From DATHWB01 sp040880725 (lineage in GTDB: Bacteria > Actinomycetota > Acidimicrobiia > Spongiisociales > ZC4RG35): a stretch of DNA of 38,451 nucleotides. A program made the translations under genes and the position numbers. The DNA is taken from assembly GCA_040880725.1 (NCBI GenBank), contig JBBDHV010000013.1, positions 1-38,451 on the forward strand. Reading direction: 5' to 3'. Numbering within the stretch: position 1 is the stretch's first letter; every line of letters begins with the position of its first letter. This document shows positions 33,010 to 38,451 of the stretch, in pieces. A model generated the notes under the pieces. The model did no database searches, had not been told where the DNA came from, and saw only the letters and a program-made list of their open reading frames with translations.

Positions 33010-33888
33010 ATGTCCGTCGGTGTTCGCTACGTCCTCGCCGCCGCGGTCCTGTTCGGAACCACCGGCACCGCCCAGGCCCTCGGCCCAGAAGACGCCCACC
33101 CCCTCACCGTGGGGGCGATGCGGTTGGTCATCGGATCGGTCGGGCTTCTCCTCGTCGCCGCACCGGGCGGGCACCTCCGGTCGGCCCTCGCCGCCCGACG
33201 CCTGTGGCTGTTCCTCGGGATCGTCGGTGTCGCCGGATATCAGGTCACGTTCTTCGGTGGCGTCCGACTCGCCGGTGTCGGAGTCGGCACGCTGCTGACG
33301 ATCGGCTCGGCACCCGTCTTCACCGGCATCGCCGCCCGCCTCATCACCGGAGAACGCCCGATTCGCGCCTGGTACCCGGCCACGGGTCTCGCACTCGTCG
33401 GGCTCCTCCTGATCGCCCAGCCCGGCGGGACCGCAGACCCGCTCGGCGTCGTTCTCGCCCTCACAGCAGGTGCCTCCTATGCCCTCTTCTCCGTCGGATC
33501 CGAACGCGTGATCGCCGCGTCGAGTCCCGTCGCGGCAATGGCCGTCGTCTTCGGTGGAGGCGCCGCGCTCCTCACGCCGCTGCTCGTCGTCGGCGAGGTC
33601 GGGTGGGTCGCTTCGGGTCCCGGCCTCGGATCGGTGTTGTGGCTGGGCCTCCTCGCCACCACCTTGGCGTACGTGCTGTACGCCAAGGGTTTGGCTGTGA
33701 CGCCCGTCACCACGGTGGCCACCCTCGTGCTGGCCGAACCGATCACGGCGCTGCTGGCCGCCACAGTCGTCCTGTCCGAACCGCTCGCCCCGAGTTCGGT
33801 CGTCGGCGCAGCCATTGTGGGAGTGGGACTCCTGATCCTGTCCCGCCGTTCATCTGCGGGTCACCAGGCGGTCAATCCCACGCCGTAG
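33010..33888 (+). CDS. EamA-family (drug/metabolite transporter superfamily) permease
   Basis: A 292-residue protein with ten predicted helices in two EamA repeats (about 5-135 and 145-285). The first includes VLAAAVLFGTTGTAQAL and the second VVLALTAGASYALFSVGS, each followed by a loop with a conserved Glu in GERP and SEPL. Typical roles are export of amino acids, nucleobases or drugs, or uptake of metabolites; the substrate is unknown. It starts at ATG 33010. Strong hairpins follow the gene. Confidence 0.9.
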   Translation: MSVGVRYVLAAAVLFGTTGTAQALGPEDAHPLTVGAMRLVIGSVGLLLVAAPGGHLRSALAARRLWLFLGIVGVAGYQVTFFGGVRLAGVGVGTLLTIGSAPVFTGIAARLITGERPIRAWYPATGLALVGLLLIAQPGGTADPLGVVLALTAGASYALFSVGSERVIAASSPVAAMAVVFGGGAALLTPLLVVGEVGWVASGPGLGSVLWLGLLATTLAYVLYAKGLAVTPVTTVATLVLAEPITALLAATVVLSEPLAPSSVVGAAIVGVGLLILSRRSSAGHQAVNPTP

Positions 33889-33929
33889 CTTGCGTGATGT
33901 CGGCGACTTCCCTCCGCCGGGGGAACCAC

Positions 33930-33969
33930 GAGAAGAGCCCCGGGTCCTTCCTCCCCCAGGGCTCTTCTC
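33930..33969. terminator. Bidirectional rho-independent-like terminator
   Basis: GAGAAGAGCCC (33930-33940) and GGGCTCTTCTC (33959-33969) are perfect 11-bp inverted repeats around an 18-base loop. It lies 41 bases after the EamA stop, between convergent genes. The stem is stable but the flank is not T-rich. Confidence 0.7.
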
Positions 33970-33979
33970 CGCGTTCCGT

Positions 33980-34050
33980 GGGCCCAGGACCACACTGGTT
34001 GTAGTCCCGAACCCAGGGTTTGCGACCACACTGAGTGTGGTCTGGGGCCC
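33980..34050. repeat. Intergenic repeat, copy 2: nested inverted repeats around the 15-base core
   Basis: The core CGAACCCAGGGTTTG (34008-34022) is followed by the 19-base inverted repeat GACCACACTGAGTGTGGTC (34024-34042; 8-bp stem, loop TGA). A degraded copy, GGACCACACTGGTTGTAGTC, precedes the core (33987-34006). The whole is bounded by GGGCCCAGGACCACACT (33980-33996) and AGTGTGGTCTGGGGCCC (34034-34050), a 17-base inverted repeat with two mismatches. The core also occurs at 24642-24656. Confidence 0.6.
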
Positions 34051-34061
34051 GGGGTTCGGAG

Positions 34062-35513
34062 CTAGGTGCGGTGGAGCCAGGACTCCTCGGCGCAGAGAGC
34101 CTCGATGCGGTCGGGATCGGTGGGGACCGAGGCGGTGAGGTTCTCGTGGCCGTCGGGGGTGACGAGGATGTCGTCCTCGATACGGATCCCGAGTCCGAGA
34201 AACTCTTCGGGCAGTCGGTGGGTCACGGTCCCGGCAGCCTCTCGCTCGGCGCTCTCTGCCTCCCTCGCGGCGGCAGCACCCTGCAGGATCCGGCGCTCGG
34301 TCCAGGAGTCGAGGTCATGGGCGAGCAAGGTGAACTCCACTTCGGGCCGGTCCGACGCGATGTAGAGGCCGGGCTCCACGGTGAACGACATCCCCGCCTC
34401 GAGTCTGCGATGGGCGCCCGCCACCCGATACGTGCCGGCGTCGTGGACATCGAGTCCCAGCCAATGGCTCGTTCCGTGCATGAAGAACTGGCGATAGAGA
34501 TGCATCGCCAAGATGTCGTCAGCCGTGCGGGGGATGAGTCCCAGCTCGGAGAGGCCTTCGGCCAGGACCCGCGTGGAAACATCGTGGACCTCCCGCAGCG
34601 TCGCTCCGGGGCAGACGGCGGCGATACCGGCCCGCTCGGCGGACAGCACGACGTCATACAGCGCACGCTGCGCCGGCGTGAACCTGCCGTTGGCAGGGAA
34701 CGTCCGGGTGATGTCTGAGCTGTACATGTCGACTTCGGCGGCGGCGTCGATGAGGACGAGGTCGCCGTCCTCGATCAGCCGGTCGTTCTCGGTGTAGTGC
34801 AGAACGATGGCGTTGGGACCAGACGCCACGATCGAGGGGTAGCCGTTGCGCGGCGACCCGCCCTCCCGCCAGACGAATTCCATCGCGGCCTGCACCTGGT
34901 ACTCGTACAAGTCCGGTCTCGCGAATCGCATTGCCTCGCGGTGGCCGTCCGCGGAGAGCTCACAGCCGGCACGGAGGCTCTCGATCTCGGAGACGGACTT
35001 GCGGAGCCGCGATTCTGCGAGCACGGCGCTCACGTCGTGGATGGCGAGGGGCACGGGACTGCCGAACCGGGCGTGGTGCGATCTCGCCGTGTCCAGCAAC
35101 CGACCCATGGCGGAGTCGTGCGTCTCGTTGCCCAAGCGATAGAACAACGCCTCGCGACCTTGCATCAAGCGAGGAAGAACCTCGTCGAGTTCGGACAGTT
35201 CGTACGCCGCATCCGCGGAGAAGCGCTCACGGGCACCGTCGACGCCCACCCGGTACCCCGTCCATATCTCCATTTCGGGGTCGCTGGGCCGCACGAACAG
35301 ATGAAAGGGACCGTCGGGGTGGCCGGGGACGAGCACGCAGACGGCGTCCGGCTCGTGGAATCCGGTCAGGTAGTGGAAGTCGGAGTCCTGGCGGAACGGG
35401 TGTGTGACGTCGTCGTTGCGGACGGTCTCTGCAGCCGCGGGAACCACCGCGAGCGAGCCTTCGCCAATCGATTCGACGAGGGCGGAGCGATGATCGTTGA
35501 AGCGGTCTGACAT
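34062..35513 (-). CDS. pepP: Xaa-Pro aminopeptidase (aminopeptidase P, M24 family)
   Basis: A 483-residue dimanganese peptidase that removes the N-terminal residue before proline. The AMP_N domain spans about 5-145 and the pita-bread catalytic domain about 175-470. Metal ligands are D256 and D267 (LVLIDAAAEVDMYSSDITRTFP in part), H350 (HGTSHWLGLDVHD), E380 (TVEPGLY) and E446 (GIRIEDD). Between E380 and E446 there are 66 residues, whereas E. coli PepP has 23, so about 40 residues, Ala/Glu-rich, are inserted (encoded near 34203-34364). ATG 35513 has GAAGGGA upstream. No signal peptide is seen. Confidence 0.94.
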   Translation of the reverse strand: MSDRFNDHRSALVESIGEGSLAVVPAAAETVRNDDVTHPFRQDSDFHYLTGFHEPDAVCVLVPGHPDGPFHLFVRPSDPEMEIWTGYRVGVDGARERFSADAAYELSELDEVLPRLMQGREALFYRLGNETHDSAMGRLLDTARSHHARFGSPVPLAIHDVSAVLAESRLRKSVSEIESLRAGCELSADGHREAMRFARPDLYEYQVQAAMEFVWREGGSPRNGYPSIVASGPNAIVLHYTENDRLIEDGDLVLIDAAAEVDMYSSDITRTFPANGRFTPAQRALYDVVLSAERAGIAAVCPGATLREVHDVSTRVLAEGLSELGLIPRTADDILAMHLYRQFFMHGTSHWLGLDVHDAGTYRVAGAHRRLEAGMSFTVEPGLYIASDRPEVEFTLLAHDLDSWTERRILQGAAAAREAESAEREAAGTVTHRLPEEFLGLGIRIEDDILVTPDGHENLTASVPTDPDRIEALCAEESWLHRT

Positions 35514-35545
35514 GGGTCCCTTCCGTGTGAAGCGAGTGTGCCAGA

Positions 35546-36469
35546 TCAACTCGCCAGTGCCAGCCGGACGATGACCGGCGCATGATCGGATCCGAGCCGG
35601 GGACCGAGGTCACGGTCCAGTGTCACGAGGTCGTTGCTGTGCAGGAGATGATCGATCTGGACCCGGACGAGCGGATTCCCATCCATCGGGAACGAAGGCT
35701 GCAAACCGAATCCGCGCGTGGAGTCCCGGAGCCCGGTCTCGGCCACGAGAGACCGCCAGGCATGTGACCACTGCGTGGCGTTCAAATCGCCGGTGACGAC
35801 CACAGGGCCGCTCTGGGCTGCCGCCCACTCCGCCACCCACGCCAGCTGGGCGTCGCGCAAGGCCGCGCGTTCGGCGGTGATCGGCGAGAGCGGATGAGAC
35901 CCGAGGACCCGAATCTCAGATTCCCCGGAGGCGAACACCACCTCCACCGCCCGCGGCTCGGCAGTGGCGAACCCGAACGACTCGAACTCCGCTCCGGCCG
36001 GCGCAAGGACCATCGTCGAGAAGATCAGTCCGGGTTGGCCCACCGTGTAGATCTCGTAGCCGAGGTCTGCCGCGGTCGCGGCGTCCTCCCAGAGTCGTGT
36101 GGTCTCATGGAGAAACACCACGTCGGGGCCGGTCCGCCCGATGTAGTCGAAGACCCCGGCCATCGCCTCGTTGGCCGCTCTGACGTTGAACGACATCACG
36201 GTGAACTCCTCTCCGGACCGGTCGCCGACACCAGAGGGCGCCAGCCAGAGCAACGCGACGAGGGCACCGTTGAGCAACCCGATCGCCAATACGACACCAC
36301 CCGTCTTTCGCCACCTCCCGGCCACGAGCGCAAACCCCAACGCGATCCCGGCCGCCGCATACTGCGGACGGAAGTTCGAGAGGAGGTCGAACCCCCACCA
36401 TGCTCTGCCGGCAAAACCGGCCACGGCCGCGACCGACACCATCAGGGCCGGCACCACGAGGAGGATCAC
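35546..36469 (-). CDS. Membrane-anchored endonuclease/exonuclease/phosphatase-domain protein (VanJ-like)
   Basis: About 307 residues. Three N-terminal membrane segments (VILLVVPALMVSVAAVAGFAG; YAAAGIALGFALVAG; GGVVLAIGLLNGALVALLWL) precede an EEP domain with MSFNVRA, the Glu of FLHET, GDLNAT and the final GSDHAPV, which hold the metal and phosphate ligands. The arrangement puts the catalytic domain outside the membrane, like VanJ of Streptomyces, which is linked to glycopeptide resistance and lipid-carrier phosphate chemistry. A similar role is suggested, not shown. I chose GTG 36469, one base after the dehalogenase stop; the longer frame overlaps that gene. Confidence 0.82.
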   Translation of the reverse strand: MILLVVPALMVSVAAVAGFAGRAWWGFDLLSNFRPQYAAAGIALGFALVAGRWRKTGGVVLAIGLLNGALVALLWLAPSGVGDRSGEEFTVMSFNVRAANEAMAGVFDYIGRTGPDVVFLHETTRLWEDAATAADLGYEIYTVGQPGLIFSTMVLAPAGAEFESFGFATAEPRAVEVVFASGESEIRVLGSHPLSPITAERAALRDAQLAWVAEWAAAQSGPVVVTGDLNATQWSHAWRSLVAETGLRDSTRGFGLQPSFPMDGNPLVRVQIDHLLHSNDLVTLDRDLGPRLGSDHAPVIVRLALAS

Positions 36470-36470
36470 G

Positions 36471-37322
36471 TCAGGCGAGCGTCCCGAGAAACGAGGCGAT
36501 CGCCAGGCCGATCTCCGCCCCCGAGTCCTCTTGAATGAAATGTGACCCCGCCACCGTGACCTCCCGCTGATTCGGCCACGAGCGACAGAACTCGCGCTGG
36601 CGACCCACGAGGATGGAACCGGGTTCGGCATCGACGAACAACTTCGGTACCGGCGAGGAGGCCAGCCATTCGGCATACTCGCCGACGATGGCTGCGACGT
36701 CGGCGGGCTCTCCCCCGATCGGGATCTCGCGGGGCCAGGTCAGAGTGGGCCGTCGGGTCTCTCCCCCTGCGAGGTACGGGCGGCGGTACTCGTCAAGCTC
36801 GGTGTCGCTCAATGGTTGCAGGACGGACGCGGGAAGGATGCGGTCGACGAAGACGTTCTTGTCGAGCACGATCGTCTCCCCCGCCTCACTTCGCATCGCC
36901 TCGAAGATCCGGCGCGAGCCGTCCGGCCAGTCGGACCATTCGACCGGCATGACGATGGTCTCCATGTAGACGAGCGCCCGAACGGCGTCGCGATTTCGGT
37001 TCGCCCAGTCGAATCCCAACCCGCCGCCCCAGTCATGAACCACCAGTGTGACCCGTTCGGACACTCCGATCGCCTCCAGGAACCCGTCGAGATAACGGCG
37101 ATGGTCGACGAATCGGTACTCGCCGCCGACCTTCTCCGAGTCGCCCATGCCGATGAGGTCCGGGGCGATGCAGCGTCCGACGCCTTCGACGTGGGGGATC
37201 ACGTTCCGCCAGAGATATGACGAAGTGGGGTTCCCGTGCAGGAAGACGATCGGATCGCCCTGCCCGCGTTCGACGAATGCCATCTGCGCGCCCAACACGT
37301 TCACGAACTGCTTGTCGAACAT
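36471..37322 (-). CDS. Haloalkane dehalogenase, LinB-like (subfamily II)
   Basis: A 283-residue alpha/beta hydrolase. The nucleophile is D97 in VVHDWGGGLGF, the base H261 in SHFIQED and the acid E121 in YMETIVMPVEW. The halide-binding residues N31 (HGNPTSSYLW) and W98 are present, so the pentad is complete. The D-E and D-H spacings (24 and 164) equal those in LinB as I recall it, and long stretches such as GGETRRPTLTWPREIPIGG and PNQREVTVAGSHFIQED resemble it closely. It would hydrolyse haloalkanes to alcohols and halide. ATG 37322 follows an in-frame GTG at 37325. It diverges from the antiporter gene across 63 bases. Confidence 0.93.
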   Translation of the reverse strand: MFDKQFVNVLGAQMAFVERGQGDPIVFLHGNPTSSYLWRNVIPHVEGVGRCIAPDLIGMGDSEKVGGEYRFVDHRRYLDGFLEAIGVSERVTLVVHDWGGGLGFDWANRNRDAVRALVYMETIVMPVEWSDWPDGSRRIFEAMRSEAGETIVLDKNVFVDRILPASVLQPLSDTELDEYRRPYLAGGETRRPTLTWPREIPIGGEPADVAAIVGEYAEWLASSPVPKLFVDAEPGSILVGRQREFCRSWPNQREVTVAGSHFIQEDSGAEIGLAIASFLGTLA

Positions 37323-37385
37323 CACGCGGACGGTACCCGAGCCGGCGAGTTTGGCTATCGCACCGAACGTCTACGGTACGCCGCC

Positions 37386-38327
37386 GTGGATCTGTCCCTC
37401 GTTGCCGTTGGCCAGGTCGTCGGTGGACTGATCCTGTTGACGTTCGCCGCCGATCGCCTGGTCCTCGCCGCCGCCCGACTCTCGCGTCGCTCGGGCCTTT
37501 CGCCCGTACTGATCGGCGCCGTGGTCGTCGGGCTGGGCACGTCATTGCCGGAAATGCTCGTGTCGGGTCTCGCCGCAGCAGAGCCGAACGGCATGGACCT
37601 CGCACTCGGCAACATCGTTGGATCCAACATCGCCAACATCGCTCTCGTGCTGGGCCTCAGCGTCATGCTCAGGCCGATCGCCGGGCAGGGCGCGATCCTG
37701 CGGCGCGAAGGCGGGCTGATGATGGTGGGGATGGCCGCCCTCGGCCTGCTCTCCTGGGACGGTGTCCTCTCCCTCATTGATGGCGTGGTCCTGGGGGTGG
37801 GCCTCCTGGTCACCCTCGGGCTGTTGGTCAGGTGGTCCCGGCGTCACGGGGCCGGCATCGACCTCGAGGAGATCGGGCGGGACGAGGACATCCGGCCGGG
37901 CGTCGAAGCGCTGTTTGGGGTCGGGTCACTCGGCCTGACCCTGTTGGGGGCCCAGCTCCTCGTGACCGGAGCCGAGGAAGTCGCAGCCGGTCTGGGCGTG
38001 TCACAGGCGGTCATCGGTCTGACACTCGTTGCGGTCGGCACCTCACTGCCGGAGCTCGCCACTGCGCTGGCGGCCGCGCGACGAGGAGAGACCGACCTGG
38101 TGCTCGGCAACGTGCTCGGTTCCAACCTCTTCAACGCGCTCGGCGTCGGCGGTGTCGCAGGAATCGTCGGAAGCGGCGCCCTTCAATCCGACTTTCGACC
38201 GAGCCTGCTCCTCATGCTCGGAGTCGCAGTGCTCGCAGGAGTCCTCGCCGCGGTCGGCGACAGGCTGGACCGCTGGCAGGGTGCCGTGCTCCTCGCCTCG
38301 TACCCGGCCGTGCTCTTCGTGATCTGA
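37386..38327 (+). CDS. Calcium/sodium antiporter (CaCA family, YrbG-like)
   Basis: A 313-residue membrane protein with ten predicted helices in two inverted halves. Each half has the ion-binding alpha repeat: GTSLPEMLVSGLAAA followed by LGNIVGSNIANI (about 51-85), and GTSLPELATALAAARRG followed by LGNVLGSNLFNA (about 219-252). The Glu of each LPE coordinates the cation. A cytoplasmic loop (about 140-180) is short and acidic, without the calcium-sensing domains of animal exchangers. It starts at GTG 37386. A hairpin with a T-rich tail follows. Confidence 0.94.
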   Translation: MDLSLVAVGQVVGGLILLTFAADRLVLAAARLSRRSGLSPVLIGAVVVGLGTSLPEMLVSGLAAAEPNGMDLALGNIVGSNIANIALVLGLSVMLRPIAGQGAILRREGGLMMVGMAALGLLSWDGVLSLIDGVVLGVGLLVTLGLLVRWSRRHGAGIDLEEIGRDEDIRPGVEALFGVGSLGLTLLGAQLLVTGAEEVAAGLGVSQAVIGLTLVAVGTSLPELATALAAARRGETDLVLGNVLGSNLFNALGVGGVAGIVGSGALQSDFRPSLLLMLGVAVLAGVLAAVGDRLDRWQGAVLLASYPAVLFVI

Positions 38328-38352
38328 TCACACACAGTCAGCGGATCGGCAG

Positions 38353-38379
38353 GTCGGCTTCGCCGACTGTTTCTCTGTT
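38353..38379 (+). terminator. Rho-independent terminator after the antiporter gene
   Basis: GTCGGC/GCCGAC around a TTC loop (38353-38367) is followed by the T-rich run TGTTTCTCTGTT (38368-38379). It lies 25 bases after the antiporter stop, the position expected of a terminator. Confidence 0.75.
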
Positions 38380-38446
38380 CCGCCCGAAAAAGCTTCGCTT
38401 TCGGGCGGGAAGCCAACGGATGGGGGCTCGCAGCTCGCCCAATCCG
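38380..38446. repeat. Two further hairpins at the window end
   Basis: CCGCCCGAAA (38380-38389) and TTTCGGGCGG (38399-38408) form a perfect 10-bp stem with a 9-base loop. Then 38417-38446 folds as CGGAT/ATCCG, a mismatch, and GGG/CCC around GCTCGCAGC. No gene is visible in 38328-38451. With the terminator before them these are three hairpins in a row, perhaps a second terminator for a convergent gene beyond the window. Confidence 0.55.
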
Positions 38447-38451
38447 CAGGC

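Overview
The window is high-GC DNA from an actinobacterium. I would place it tentatively among Acidimicrobiia-like lineages. This is inferred from the base composition, the split-flavin/F420-type oxidoreductases, the Thr-rich lipoprotein linkers and the compact operons with ATGA/GTGA stop-start overlaps; no rRNA is present to settle it. No tRNA, rRNA, CRISPR array, insertion sequence or phage gene was found.

Bases 1-23085 look like one large catabolic island made of several transcription units. On the minus strand (5375 to 1) lie an MDR dehydrogenase, an S9 peptidase, an enolase-superfamily dehydratase, a PPOX-fold protein and, at the window edge, a FadR/GntR-type regulator; the first four overlap by 4 bases each. 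On the plus strand an unrecognised protein is coupled to a metal-dependent amidohydrolase. A Gfo/Idh/MocA oxidoreductase (minus) diverges from a second operon (plus) holding the MDR paralogue, an RraA-fold aldolase, a D-2-hydroxyacid dehydrogenase, a cytochrome P450 and its [3Fe-4S] ferredoxin. A convergent minus operon encodes a complete Dpp/Opp-type ABC importer ending in an amidase. A divergent pair then gives a second 2-hydroxyacid dehydrogenase and an IlvD/Edd-type sugar-acid dehydratase. My inference is that an amide- or peptide-like compound with a polyhydroxylated acid part is imported, cleaved, oxidised, dehydrated and split. The actual substrate cannot be read from sequence. Similar AT-rich motifs in the control regions suggest common regulation.

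Bases 23093-26219 are the housekeeping operon rpsF-ssb-rpsR-rplI-dnaB (minus), with a structured spacer before dnaB. Bases 26368-32227 are mixed chromosomal genes: a DUF192 lipoprotein, a PPOX protein, a small lipoprotein, endonuclease IV, a membrane protein, pyrE, a GerMN-type lipoprotein, a histidine phosphatase and a divergent cis-prenyltransferase. Bases 32297-38327 carry a hemolysin III-family protein, an EamA transporter, aminopeptidase P, a VanJ-like membrane EEP-domain protein, a LinB-like haloalkane dehalogenase and a CaCA antiporter. The last 120 bases form three successive hairpins.

Two intergenic regions about 9.4 kb apart (24625-24656 and 33980-34050) share a 15-base core, each next to a palindrome. 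This may be a dispersed repeat family. The most novel-looking parts are the catabolic island with its unrecognised protein and zinc-ligand-free MDR pair, the shared intergenic repeat, and the alternative-pairing structure between rplI and dnaB.
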